From Lysobacter sp. Root494 (GTDB lineage Bacteria > Pseudomonadota > Gammaproteobacteria > Xanthomonadales > Xanthomonadaceae), in assembly GCF_001427225.1 (NCBI RefSeq), contig NZ_LMFH01000001.1, positions 662,080-726,079 of the forward strand: a stretch of DNA of 64,000 nt. Direction: 5' to 3'. Under the pieces are notes generated by a model, which was not told the origin of the DNA, did no database searches, and was given only the letters and a program-made list of their open reading frames with translations. Below are positions 53,488 through 61,967 of this stretch, piece by piece (the stretch's first letter is position 1; each line of letters starts with the position of its first letter). A program made the position numbers and the translations under genes.

Positions 53488-53596
53488 CAGTGAAACGCGG
53501 CCCGGCAAGTTGAGTCCTTCCTGCGCGCGAACACGGTTGCGATGCACCGCCTGAGTTCCGCGCCGTCCGCAGTCCGGACGGAGATGTGAAAACCCA

Positions 53597-53626
53597 ACCC
53601 CGGCTTCGGCCGGGGTTTTTTTTGGG
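53597..53626 (+). terminator. Terminator 2, in the duplicated copy
   Basis: The same ACCCCGGC/GCCGGGGT stem recurs in the second copy and is followed by eight T residues, giving a back-up stop before the second protease gene. Confidence 0.88.
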
Positions 53627-53939
53627 CAGTGAAACATGGCGCTACCAGCAGCGCTGCGCCCTTCTGCGGGCAAACGCGGTTCGATGCACCGCTAAAGGCG
53701 TTGCAATCCGGTTCACGCCCTGGCCGGCCCGACGGACGGCGCTCGTTCTTCATCCGGCCGTGAGTCCCGCAGGACTAGCGTCGCCCGGTCGCCGCGTGCT
53801 GGGTCCACGCTCGCGACCATCCGTATCGGGCCAGTGCCGTCTTCGGGCGGGATTGTTCCGGTTTGACCGGGGCGGATGCACAACCGGAAGTGCGCGGCCG
53901 CGCTTGGCGGCCATCCATCACTGCTTGGGGGTATCTCCC

Positions 53940-56240
53940 GTGAACAATTGTGTACGCATCCACGCGCTGGCGGCGGCGACGCTGCTCGCGCTCGGCACCG
54001 GTTCGGCATTCGCCGCCGGACGGCTCGAACTCAGCGGCCTGCAGTCGGCCGACACCCATCAGCAATTCATCGTGAAGTACCGCGAGGGCAGTCCGGCGCG
54101 CGCAAGCGCAGCCGCACTGCAGCGCAAGCTGGACGTGGCCGCGCGCGGCACCGGGCCGAATGCATCGGGCCTGCTTTACATGCGGCGGCTCGCTGTCGGC
54201 GCCGACGTGGTCCGTGCGGAGCGCGCGCTCGACCGCGCCGAAGCCGAGCGCCTGATGCGGCAACTTGCCGCCGATCCCGACGTCGAGTACGTCGAAGTCG
54301 ACCGCCTGCTCCAGGCGGTGCTCACGCCGAACGATCCGCAATACCCGCAGCAGTGGGGCTACCAGGATGCCGACGCGGGCATCCGTGCGAACGAAGCCTG
54401 GGACACGGCCACGGGCAGTGGCGTCGTGGTGGCGGTGCTGGACACCGGCATCACCAACCACAGCGAGCTCAACGCGAATGTCATCGCCGGCTACGACTTC
54501 GTCAGCGATGCAACCGCGGCACGCGACGGCAACGGCCGCGATTCCAATCCCGCCGACCAGGGCGACTGGTATGCAGCGGGCGAGTGCGGCCAGATCTCCG
54601 GTGCCAACTCCAGCTGGCATGGCACCCACGTCGCCGGCACCGTCGCCGCGCTGACCAACAACGGCGTCGGTGTAGCCGGCACCGCGTTCAACGCGAAGGT
54701 GCAGCCGGTGCGCGTGCTCGGGAAGTGCGGCGGCAGCATCTCCGACATCGCCGACGCCATCATCTGGGCATCCGGCGGCACGGTGAGCGGGATTCCGGCC
54801 AACGCGACATCGGCCGAAGTGATCAACCTCAGCCTCGGCGGCAGCGGCGCCTGCAGTGCCACCATGCAGTCGGCGATCAACGGTGCCGTTTCGCGCGGCA
54901 CTACGCTGGCGATCGCGGCCGGCAACAGCAACGCGAACACCTCGAACTTCACCCCGGCCAACTGCAACAACGTGATCGCAGTGGCCTCGGTGACCAGTAC
55001 CGGGCAGCGTTCGAGCTTCTCCAACTACGGCGCGCTGATCGACATCGCGGCGCCGGGCTCGTCGATCGTGTCCACGCTCAACGCCGGCACGACTACGCCC
55101 GGCGCGGAGAGTTACGCCACTTACAGCGGTACCTCGATGGCCACGCCGCACGTCGCCGGCGTCATCGCGTTGCTGCAATCGGTGGCACCGGCACCGAAGA
55201 CGCCGTCCGAAGTCGAAACCATCATCAAGAACAATTTCCGTCCATTCCCCGTCACGCCGACGCAGACCATCGGTCCCGGCATCCTCGACGCGAAGAAGGT
55301 GGTCGACGCCGCCGGTGGGGGCGGGGGCAACGTCGCTCCCACGGCGAACTTCAGCTTCACCACCAGCGGGCTGACCGCGAACTTCACCGACGCATCCAGC
55401 GACAGCGACGGCACCATTGCTGCGCGCAGCTGGAACTTCGGCGACGGCACGACGTCGACCGCGACCAACCCAAGCAAGACCTACGCGGCGGCGGGCACCT
55501 ATTCGGTCGCACTCACGGTCACCGACGACGACGGTGCGACCAACACGCGCACGCAATCAGTCACGGTCGGCACTTCGGGCAACGTGCTGCAGAACGGCGT
55601 GCCGGTGAGCAACATCAGTGGCGCTTCGGGCAGCCAGCAGTTCTGGACGATGAACGTTCCGGCAGGCGCGAGCAGCCTGAAGTTCACGATCGCCGGGGGA
55701 ACCGGCGACGCGGACATGTACGTGCGTTTCGGTTCCGCGCCGACCACCAGCACCTACGACTGCCGGCCGTACCTCAGCGGCAACAACGAGACCTGCAACA
55801 TCGCGACAGCGCAGGCCGGCACCTACCACGTGATGCTGCGCGGCTATACCGCGTATTCGGGCGTCGCCCTGACCGGCAGCTACAGCGCGGGCGGTGGCGG
55901 GCAGACGTACAGCAACGGCACCGACTACACGATCAGCGACAACGCCACGGTGGAAAGTCCGATCACGGTGTCGGGTCGCACGGGCAACGCGCCGAGCAGC
56001 ACGCCGGTGGCGGTGAATATCGTGCACACCTACATCGGCGACCTGAAGGTCGACCTGGTCGCGCCGGATGGTTCGGTGTACACGCTGCACAACCGTGCGG
56101 GCGGCAGCGCCGACAACATCAACCAGACCTACAACGTGAACCTGTCGAGCGAAGCGCTCAACGGAACCTGGCGCCTGCGCGTGAACGACAACGCAAATGC
56201 GGACACCGGTTACATCAACAGCTGGAGCATCACGTTCTGA
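53940..56240 (+). CDS. Secreted subtilisin-like protease with PKD, PPC and P domains
   Basis: A 766-residue paralogue of the preceding gene. Signal peptide ~1-26 (ends SAFAA); propeptide ~35-128; S8 domain ~135-458 with D168, H227 and S399. A PKD domain (~465-543: PTANFSFTTSGLTANFTDAS, WNFGDGTTSTATNPSKTY, each quoted in part) is present here and absent from the first protease. A PPC domain (~550-645) and a P domain (~655-766) follow. The start is GTG (53940, VNNCVRIHALA) with GGGGG 9 bases upstream. The 244 bases before it hold no gene but contain GC-rich hairpins. PKD domains often bind protein or polysaccharide substrates. Confidence 0.94.
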   Translation: MNNCVRIHALAAATLLALGTGSAFAAGRLELSGLQSADTHQQFIVKYREGSPARASAAALQRKLDVAARGTGPNASGLLYMRRLAVGADVVRAERALDRAEAERLMRQLAADPDVEYVEVDRLLQAVLTPNDPQYPQQWGYQDADAGIRANEAWDTATGSGVVVAVLDTGITNHSELNANVIAGYDFVSDATAARDGNGRDSNPADQGDWYAAGECGQISGANSSWHGTHVAGTVAALTNNGVGVAGTAFNAKVQPVRVLGKCGGSISDIADAIIWASGGTVSGIPANATSAEVINLSLGGSGACSATMQSAINGAVSRGTTLAIAAGNSNANTSNFTPANCNNVIAVASVTSTGQRSSFSNYGALIDIAAPGSSIVSTLNAGTTTPGAESYATYSGTSMATPHVAGVIALLQSVAPAPKTPSEVETIIKNNFRPFPVTPTQTIGPGILDAKKVVDAAGGGGGNVAPTANFSFTTSGLTANFTDASSDSDGTIAARSWNFGDGTTSTATNPSKTYAAAGTYSVALTVTDDDGATNTRTQSVTVGTSGNVLQNGVPVSNISGASGSQQFWTMNVPAGASSLKFTIAGGTGDADMYVRFGSAPTTSTYDCRPYLSGNNETCNIATAQAGTYHVMLRGYTAYSGVALTGSYSAGGGGQTYSNGTDYTISDNATVESPITVSGRTGNAPSSTPVAVNIVHTYIGDLKVDLVAPDGSVYTLHNRAGGSADNINQTYNVNLSSEALNGTWRLRVNDNANADTGYINSWSITF

Positions 56241-56287
56241 TGGCCGCATTGATCAGGGTGTTCTGATCGCAAAGCCATGAAGGCAAG

Positions 56288-56316
56288 GACCCCGGCCTTG
56301 GCCGGGGTCTTTTTTT
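56288..56316 (+). terminator. Terminator of the second subtilase
   Basis: GACCCCGGCC pairs with GGCCGGGGTC around a TT loop and is followed by seven T residues, 48 bases after the stop. It is the same stem type as at the first protease. Confidence 0.92.
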
Positions 56317-56335
56317 GCAGGAATGCCTTGCGATC

Positions 56336-56494
56336 TCAGGAGTGCGCCGACGCGCGCCGCGAATGCGAAAACGCCCGCTGCCCATACTGAAAGCAGGCCT
56401 TGGCCAGTCGCACCATGCCATACAACGCGAGCAGCAACGACGACATCGCGAAGAGGAACACCGGGCTACTGGAGAGCATCGAATTCAGGATCAT
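56336..56494 (-). CDS. 52-residue single-helix membrane protein
   Basis: A short frame with a clear ribosome site (AGGAGC, 7 bases before ATG 56494). The product has one hydrophobic helix (SPVFLFAMSSLLLALYGMV) with a basic, Ser-rich C-terminus (RLAKACFQYGQRAFSHSRRA). It is convergent with the second protease, whose terminator it abuts. Function unknown. The ribosome site and topology make it more credible than other short frames. Confidence 0.6.
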   Translation of the reverse strand: MILNSMLSSSPVFLFAMSSLLLALYGMVRLAKACFQYGQRAFSHSRRASAHS

Positions 56495-56589
56495 CGGATC
56501 AGCTCCTGCACTGGGCCAAGCATACGCCGGGGCTGCTGGGTGCGCATCTGGCGTCCGGCATCGCCGGCGCCAGCCGCGCAGCACATCGG

Positions 56590-57084
56590 CTACTGCGGAT
56601 CAATCGCCTCGAAGCGATTCGCCGCCACGTTCTTGCGCACCTTCTGCGGATCCCACACGCGGCCATTCATCGCGATGTAGACACCCGGCGGCAACGACTG
56701 CACTGCGCCCACCGCGCAGCCGACGTTGAATTCCGCATCCGAACCGCGGAAACGGGCCGGGCTGAGCGCGCCGGTGAGCACGATGGTCTTGTCGACGAGC
56801 GAAGCGAGCACTTTCGCCGTTTCGACCATCGTGTCGGTGCCGTGCGTGACCAGCACGTGCTTCGCTGGCTGCGCGGCGATGGCAGCGCGGATCAGTTCGC
56901 GATCATCGGCGGTGATGTGCAGCGAATCCTTGCGGATGATCGGGATCACGCTGAATTCGAAAGCGACGCCGAGCTCGCGCAGGATGCTGCCGATCTGCGG
57001 CTCGCCGATCTGGTAGTCGGACTTGTCGTCGAAATAGATCTTGTCGATCGTGCCGCCGGTGGTGATGACGCAGAGCTGGTCCAT
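56590..57084 (-). CDS. Short asparaginase-like protein (N-terminal domain only)
   Basis: A 164-residue protein that keeps both catalytic motifs of bacterial L-asparaginase, TTGGTIDKIYF (T10/T11 region) and VTHGTDTMVETAKVL, plus IVLTGALSPARF. It ends where the C-terminal domain of the usual ~330-residue enzyme would begin. There is no frameshift or remnant of the second domain beyond the stop, so it seems a natural one-domain form, as known in some proteobacteria. Because the full active site needs residues from a partner subunit, activity is uncertain. Confidence 0.88.
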   Translation of the reverse strand: MDQLCVITTGGTIDKIYFDDKSDYQIGEPQIGSILRELGVAFEFSVIPIIRKDSLHITADDRELIRAAIAAQPAKHVLVTHGTDTMVETAKVLASLVDKTIVLTGALSPARFRGSDAEFNVGCAVGAVQSLPPGVYIAMNGRVWDPQKVRKNVAANRFEAIDPQ

Positions 57085-57155
57085 GGTGCGAATGCGATGC
57101 GGAGCGGGACGTCATTGTAGGCCTTGGGCCACCCCTCGACCCCGCGCCGCGCAGT

Positions 57156-57240
57156 TTGTAGAGCCGGGCCTGCCCGGCTGCTTTCGCCGGTCCGCTGATG
57201 CGTTGGAAGCAAAGGCGGCCGGGCAAATCCGGCTCTACAA
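57156..57240. repeat. TTGTAGAGCCGG inverted repeat
   Basis: TTGTAGAGCCGG (57156-57167) faces CCGGCTCTACAA (57229-57240), with a further TGCCCGG/CCGGGCA pair inside. It lies between the DUF2069 and asparaginase genes. This is another xanthomonad intergenic repeat type; a weaker relative lies at 26.5 kb. Confidence 0.8.
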
Positions 57241-57256
57241 GGACCAAGCCCCGCGC

Positions 57257-57619
57257 TCACGATCCGGCTGGCGGCGTCCGCTTCGAAAACCGCGCCTTCA
57301 TCCCCGGAATGCTCGCGGCGAACACCACCACCAGCGCAAGCACGATTTCCGCCGTGGCGAACAAGCGTTCCGGCGCCCGCGTGTACGCGACCATGACCCC
57401 GTGGCTGAACCAGCCGAGCGCGAACACGCCCGCCCAGAAGCCAGCCGCGCGCCAGCCGCGCAACACGGCCATCGCCAGCGCCGCGGCGGGAACCGCGAAG
57501 ACGAACACGGCCGCCCACGGCGATGGCATGCCGCCGAACCACAGCAGGTACAGGCCGGTGAGTGCGACCAATGCGCACACCAGCACGCGTCGCCACGCAT
57601 TGCCGGTGAGCACGCTCAT
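57257..57619 (-). CDS. DUF2069 membrane protein
   Basis: A 120-residue protein with four membrane helices (VLVCALVALTGLYLLWFGG, WAAVFVFAVPAAALAMAVL, GFWAGVFALGWFSHGVMVAY, TAEIVLALVVVFAASI) and the DUF2069 signature WFSHGVMVAYTRAPERLFA, quoted in part. Its ATG overlaps the wrbA stop (ATGA), the usual wrbA-DUF2069 arrangement of xanthomonads. Function unknown. Confidence 0.85.
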   Translation of the reverse strand: MSVLTGNAWRRVLVCALVALTGLYLLWFGGMPSPWAAVFVFAVPAAALAMAVLRGWRAAGFWAGVFALGWFSHGVMVAYTRAPERLFATAEIVLALVVVFAASIPGMKARFSKRTPPAGS

Positions 57620-58206
57620 GCCAGCTTCCCCGCGATTACCGCGAGGCGGCGGCCCAGTGCGCGCGCCAGGGCAGCTTCGTCGTCGCTCGGTTGCGGATCA
57701 TCCTGCAGTCCGGCGACGTGGCTCGCGCCGTACGGCGTGCCGCCGGTGCGCGTCGTATTGAGTGCGGCTTCGGTGTAGGGAATGCCAACGAGCACGCAGC
57801 CGTGGTGCAGCAGCGGTACCTGCATCGACAGCAGCGTGGATTCGTTGCCGCCGTGCATCGTCGAAGTCGAGGTGAACACCGCGGCAGGCTTGCCGACCAG
57901 CGTTCCGCTCGCCCATTCGCCGCCAAGGCCATCGATGAAGTGCTTCATCGGCGCGGCCATGTTGCCGAAGCGCGTCGGGCTGCCGATGGCGAGTCCCGCG
58001 CATTCGACGAGATCCTGCTTTTCGACGTATGGAGCCCCTTCGTCGGGCACCGGCGGCGCGCTCTGCTGGGTCACGGCCGCGACTGGCGGCACGCTGCGCA
58101 GGCGTGCGCGCATGCCGTCCACTTCTTCGATGCCGCGCGCGATCAGGCGAGCCAGCCGCGCGACCGAACCACCGCGGCTGTAATAGAGGACAAGGATTTC
58201 GGGCAT
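57616..58206 (-). CDS. wrbA: NAD(P)H:quinone oxidoreductase WrbA
   Basis: A 196-residue flavodoxin-like enzyme that reduces quinones with two electrons. Landmarks are LVLYYSRGGSVARLARLI (FMN phosphate loop), AGLAIGSPTRFGNMAAPMKHF, TSTSTMHGGNESTLLSM and GTPYGASHVAG, quoted in part where long. Length is typical (188-200). It should protect against quinone redox cycling, in keeping with the peroxide-defence genes elsewhere in the window. It is coupled to the DUF2069 gene. Confidence 0.95.
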   Translation of the reverse strand: MPEILVLYYSRGGSVARLARLIARGIEEVDGMRARLRSVPPVAAVTQQSAPPVPDEGAPYVEKQDLVECAGLAIGSPTRFGNMAAPMKHFIDGLGGEWASGTLVGKPAAVFTSTSTMHGGNESTLLSMQVPLLHHGCVLVGIPYTEAALNTTRTGGTPYGASHVAGLQDDPQPSDDEAALARALGRRLAVIAGKLA

Positions 58207-58368
58207 GCACGTATCGCCGTGGGTGTTGCGGGGAAGTGTAGTCGTGATGGGTTATTCGAGGGCTGCCGTTGCCTGTGCTCGTCATCCGGCATTAGCGGGA
58301 TGGCTCGCCGCAACTGCATCTGCGCAGACTCATGCCCAGCCGCCATGCCATCGGTTACCCTGCGACGG

Positions 58369-59637
58369 ATGGAGCCCCTGGATTCCCTCTATCGCTGGAC
58401 CGACCGCATGCGCGATCGCGCGCGGGCGAAGACGTTCTTCCGCTTCCTCGGCAAGCGCTTCCTCGATGATCGCCTGTTCCAGGCCGCCGGCGCGCTGTCG
58501 TACACCACGGTATTCGCGCTGGTGCCGCTGTCGATGGTGGTGTTCGGCGTGCTGTCGGCGTTTCCCGTCTTCAACCTGTGGAGCGATCGCCTCAGCGATT
58601 ACATCTTCGCCAACTTCGTGCCTTCGGCCGCGCGTTCGGTCGAGACGTATCTGCGACAGTTTTCGGAGAACGCCGGCCAGCTCACCGCGGCCGGCGTGAT
58701 CGCGCTGGTGGTGTCGCTGCTGATCACGCTCAACGGCATCGAGACGGCTCTCAACCGCATCTGGCGGGTGAAGTCGGCGCGACCGAAGGTCGGCCGGTTC
58801 CTCGTCTACTGGACGGTGCTTACGCTGGGCGCGCTGATGGCCGCGGCAAGCCTGGCGATTTCGGCGAAGTTCTTCGCGATGTCGGTATTCCAGACCACCG
58901 CGGGAACGCTGTTGCAGGGCTTCCTGCTGCGGCTGGCGCCGATGACGATCGAACTGGCCGCGATCGCGACGATCTACAAGGTGGTGCCGCATCGCACGAT
59001 CAAGTGGCGGCATGCCGTCGCGGGAGCGTTGCTGGCGACCGTGGCATTCGAACTCGTGAAGTGGGGCCTCGGCCTGTATCTGTCCAACTTCAGTTCGTAT
59101 TCGAAGATCTACGGCGCGCTGGCCGCCGCACCGATCATGCTTCTCTGGATCTACCTGAGCTGGGTATCGGTGCTGCTCGGCGCGTCGCTGGCGTCCTCGA
59201 TGTCTGCCTTCCGCTATCAGCCGGCGGCGATGCGTTTGCCGATCGGCTACGAGATGTACGGCATCATCCGCCTCCTCGCGCGTTTCAACGAGGCCCGCAA
59301 ACAGGGGCGCGGCCTGCATAGCGACCAGATCCAGATGCTCGAACCGATGCTCACCGACAGCCTGGTGCAGCAGATGCTCGCGCAGCTGTGCGACATCAAC
59401 GTGGTGCGCCGCGCCGAAGACGGCGAGTGGCTGCTGGCCCGCGACCTCGACGAACTCACCATGGCCGAGCTCTACGAAGCCTGCCAGCTGCGCATCCCGA
59501 TCGCGGAAGCGCACCTGCCATGCCGCGACGATGCGCTTGGCCACGCCGCCGTCGCTGCAATCGACGAGCTGCGACTGCCGTTGCGCGATCTGCTCAAGCG
59601 CCGCGTTTCCACCATCAACGCCGATCACGAGGATTGA
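58369..59637 (+). CDS. YihY/UPF0761 family inner-membrane protein
   Basis: A 422-residue protein. The N-terminal ~290 residues contain six membrane helices and the family patterns FQAAGALSYTTVFALVPLS, LLITLNGIETALNRIWRV and LYLSNFSSYSKIYGALAAAP. A cytoplasmic C-terminal domain (~300-422) resembles a winged-helix region. Older annotation as ribonuclease BN is a misassignment for this family. Substrate unknown. Start ATG 58369 (MEPLDSLYRWTDRM); an in-frame ATG 8 codons upstream is possible. Confidence 0.9.
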   Translation: MEPLDSLYRWTDRMRDRARAKTFFRFLGKRFLDDRLFQAAGALSYTTVFALVPLSMVVFGVLSAFPVFNLWSDRLSDYIFANFVPSAARSVETYLRQFSENAGQLTAAGVIALVVSLLITLNGIETALNRIWRVKSARPKVGRFLVYWTVLTLGALMAAASLAISAKFFAMSVFQTTAGTLLQGFLLRLAPMTIELAAIATIYKVVPHRTIKWRHAVAGALLATVAFELVKWGLGLYLSNFSSYSKIYGALAAAPIMLLWIYLSWVSVLLGASLASSMSAFRYQPAAMRLPIGYEMYGIIRLLARFNEARKQGRGLHSDQIQMLEPMLTDSLVQQMLAQLCDINVVRRAEDGEWLLARDLDELTMAELYEACQLRIPIAEAHLPCRDDALGHAAVAAIDELRLPLRDLLKRRVSTINADHED

Positions 59638-59641
59638 TCCG

Positions 59642-60268
59642 ATGCGCCTGCACCATGCCGCCCTGCTGTCGATCCCGTTCGCGCTGGCGCTCGCCGCGTG
59701 CAAGCCCACGGCAGAGGCCCCCAAGCCGCAACAAGCCGCGCAACCTGCCACAGGCGCTCCCGCTACCGGACCTGCGACAGCATCGAATCCAGCTCCGCAA
59801 CCGGCGGGCGAGGCAGCGAAGCCCGCCGAAACGATGGACGCCGAATTCCCGACGCTGCAGCTCGCCACCCTCGACGGCACGCCGTACGACCTCGCGCAGC
59901 ATCGCGGCAAGTGGGTGGTGGTGAATTTCTGGGCGACCTGGTGCAAGCCGTGCGTCAAGGAAATGCCGGAGCTGTCCGCGCTCGACGCGATGCGCGAGCA
60001 CATCGAAGTGATCGGCCTGGCTTACGACGACTCCGACCCGAAGGACATCCAGGCGTTCCTCCGGCAGCATCCGGTCGCGTATCCGGTCGCGATCGTCGAT
60101 ACCTACGATCCGCCCAGGTCCTTCGCCACGCCGCGCGGCCTGCCGACCACGTACCTGATCGGTCCCGACGGCAAGGTCGTGAAGAAGTTCATGGGTCCGG
60201 TCACTGCAGGCGACATCGAGAGCGTCATTGCCGCGTCTGGTGGACCGAAGCCGCCCGCGGCAGGTTGA
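59642..60268 (+). CDS. TlpA-like thioredoxin-fold lipoprotein
   Basis: A 208-residue lipoprotein: lipobox LALAAC (Cys 20), a Pro/Ala-rich linker to about 62, then a TlpA/ResA-type thioredoxin domain. The active site reads NFWATWCKPCVKEMPEL (CKPC), with the cis-Pro segment GLPTTYLIGPDG. It should reduce disulfides in the periplasm, for example in cytochrome c maturation. The gene starts 4 bases after the YihY stop, so the two are co-transcribed. Confidence 0.92.
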   Translation: MRLHHAALLSIPFALALAACKPTAEAPKPQQAAQPATGAPATGPATASNPAPQPAGEAAKPAETMDAEFPTLQLATLDGTPYDLAQHRGKWVVVNFWATWCKPCVKEMPELSALDAMREHIEVIGLAYDDSDPKDIQAFLRQHPVAYPVAIVDTYDPPRSFATPRGLPTTYLIGPDGKVVKKFMGPVTAGDIESVIAASGGPKPPAAG

Positions 60269-60298
60269 ACAATGCAACGTTGAACAAGACCGGTTCGA

Positions 60299-60343
60299 CG
60301 CAACTGGTTTGAAGCAAGCGGTTTGAGCAACTGGTTTGAAGCA
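60299..60343 (+). repeat. Short direct repeat before acylphosphatase
   Basis: CAACTGGTTTGAAGCA occurs at 60301-60316 and again at 60328-60343, with a third partial copy (GCGGTTTGAGCAA) between. It lies just upstream of the acylphosphatase ribosome site. Confidence 0.75.
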
Positions 60344-60353
60344 GGAGGCAGCG

Positions 60354-60623
60354 ATGAAGTCGGTTCGCTTTCTCGTCGGTGGCAAGGTGCAGGACGTGTT
60401 CTTCCGCGCCAGCACGCGCGAACGCGCGCAGGCGCTGAAGCTGCGCGGCTTCGCGCGCAACCTCCCGGACGGCCGCGTCGAAGTGCTGGCGATCGGCGAA
60501 GACGACGCAGTCGAGGACCTCGCGCAGTGGCTGCATTACGGGCCTTCGCAGGCGCGGGTTGATGAGCTCGAGCGGATCGAAGGCGAGGATGACCCAGCGA
60601 TCCGCGACTTCGAAATCCGGTAG
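60354..60623 (+). CDS. acyP: Acylphosphatase
   Basis: An 89-residue enzyme that hydrolyses acyl phosphates. The catalytic signature VRFLVGGKVQDVFFRASTRER carries the arginine (R18-equivalent, in FFRAST) and the GWARNLPDG-equivalent GFARNLPDGRVEV provides the asparagine. The first motif has VQDVFFR in place of the usual VQGVGFR. Length is typical (88-100). AGGAGGCAGCG precedes the ATG. Confidence 0.92.
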   Translation: MKSVRFLVGGKVQDVFFRASTRERAQALKLRGFARNLPDGRVEVLAIGEDDAVEDLAQWLHYGPSQARVDELERIEGEDDPAIRDFEIR

Positions 60624-60635
60624 CCATTGACCACC

Positions 60636-61022
60636 ATGCCCATCCGCATCGTCCGCCTCGGCACGCCACGCGCGAAGAACGAAGGCCTGCGCATCGGCAC
60701 GGTGCGGCGCCCGCCGCGCGGGGTGCCGAAGGAAAAATTCGCTTCGGAGAACTGGTACGACGTCTGGTTCCCAAACCTCGCGCCGAGCCTGGAAACGATG
60801 AAGCAGGCGCAGACCGCCGAAACACCCGCGCAATGGAATGCGTTCGTGCGCAAATACCGCGCAGAAATGGCGACGCCCGAGAACAGCCACACCATCGCCC
60901 TGCTCGCGGCTTTGTCGCAGCAGGCGGATTTTTCAATGGGCTGCTATTGCGAAGACGAATCGCACTGCCACCGATCGATCCTGCGCGAGCTGCTCGCCGC
61001 GCAGGGCGCGACGTTCGCCTAG
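60636..61022 (+). CDS. DUF488 family protein
   Basis: A 128-residue protein with the DUF488 pattern: IRIVRLGTPRAKNEGLRIGT, RRPPRGVPKEKF, WYDVWFPNLAPS, and the C-terminal CYCEDESHCHRSILRELL in which Cys and His are conserved. The family has no agreed function. It starts 12 bases after acyP and ends 4 bases inside the convergent ybhN-like gene. The ATG at 60636 is preferred over a TTG at 60627. Confidence 0.88.
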   Translation: MPIRIVRLGTPRAKNEGLRIGTVRRPPRGVPKEKFASENWYDVWFPNLAPSLETMKQAQTAETPAQWNAFVRKYRAEMATPENSHTIALLAALSQQADFSMGCYCEDESHCHRSILRELLAAQGATFA

Positions 61023-61957
61023 GCCCGCGCCGCCGAAGGCGCCCGCGTTTCCAGCAGCAAGTAGGCGATGAAGGCCAGGACCAGCGGCGCGAGGTAATAC
61101 AGCGCGCGATAGCCGAGCAGCGCGGCGAGCACCTGCGTCGCATCGATGCGTTGCGCGAAGGTCGCCACGAAGACCGCTTCCAGCACGCCCAGTCCGCCCG
61201 GCACGTGCAGCAACGAAGCGGCGACCGCGGTGAAGAGGCTCGCGCCCAGCACCGTCGGATAGTCGGCCGGCGCGGGCAGCAGCACGAAGATGATCGCCGC
61301 CATCAGCGACCAGTTCACCATCGCCAGCGTGAACTGCACCAGCGCCAGCGGCACGGAGGGAAGGCGGAAGTGATGCCCGCGCACATGGAAGATGCGTCCA
61401 TGCAGGCGGTGGCAGGCGAATACGTACACCAGCGCCGCCATCACCATCGCCGCGCCCAGCCACGGCAGCGAGCCGGCCGCCCTGGCGAACCGCGCGGGCA
61501 CCTCGACGGTTCCGCTTGCGAACAGCACGCCTGCGAGCAGCAGGTAACCCAGCCAGTTGGTGCTCGCGCTGAAGGCGACGATGCGGCTGATCGTCACCAT
61601 GCCGAGCCCCGCGCGCGAATACATGCGGAAGCGGAATCCGGTGCCGCCGATCAGCGCGCCAATGTTCAGTGCGAGCGCGTACGCGATTGCGGTGATCAGC
61701 ATGACCCGTCCGGTCGACAGGTCGTGTCCAGCGTAGCGACGCGCCGCGAGGTCATAACCGCAGTACACGATGTAGCTCGCCACGGTGAGCAGGGCCGCGA
61801 TCGCCAGCGTCGCCGCGCTGTAGCTCGCGATCGCCTGGCCCACCTGCACCCAGTCGACCGCGCGCGCCGCACGTGCCAACAGCGCGAGCACGGCCACCGG
61901 AAACAACCAGAACGCGACGCGCCACAAGCGATGCAACAGCGGATGGCGCGTCTTCAT
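61019..61957 (-). CDS. ybhN: YbhN-like flippase-type membrane protein (LPG_synthase_TM)
   Basis: A 312-residue protein with about eight membrane helices and the UPF0104/lysylphosphatidylglycerol-synthase-TM pattern: LNIGALIGGTGFRFRMYSRAG, ASTNWLGYLLLAGVLF and LLHVPGGLGVLEAVFVATFA, quoted in part. Such proteins are related to MprF flippase domains. It follows clsB by 10 bases in the order seen in E. coli ybhP-ybhO-ybhN. It may move a lipid made by ClsB; that is inference. Confidence 0.85.
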   Translation of the reverse strand: MKTRHPLLHRLWRVAFWLFPVAVLALLARAARAVDWVQVGQAIASYSAATLAIAALLTVASYIVYCGYDLAARRYAGHDLSTGRVMLITAIAYALALNIGALIGGTGFRFRMYSRAGLGMVTISRIVAFSASTNWLGYLLLAGVLFASGTVEVPARFARAAGSLPWLGAAMVMAALVYVFACHRLHGRIFHVRGHHFRLPSVPLALVQFTLAMVNWSLMAAIIFVLLPAPADYPTVLGASLFTAVAASLLHVPGGLGVLEAVFVATFAQRIDATQVLAALLGYRALYYLAPLVLAFIAYLLLETRAPSAARA

Positions 61958-61967
61958 TGCAGCAGGT

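Larger units (their letters stand above)
53415..53695. repeat. Tandem duplication of the protease terminator region
   Basis: A 138-base unit beginning GAGTTCCGCGCCGTCCGCAG at the protease stop codon (53415-53552) is repeated, diverged in its second half, from 53553 to about 53695. Each copy has the 12-base palindrome-like CCGTCCGCAGTCCGGACGG and a CCCCGGC-TTC-GGCCGGGG terminator. Both copies end with CGATGCACCGC. Confidence 0.88.
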
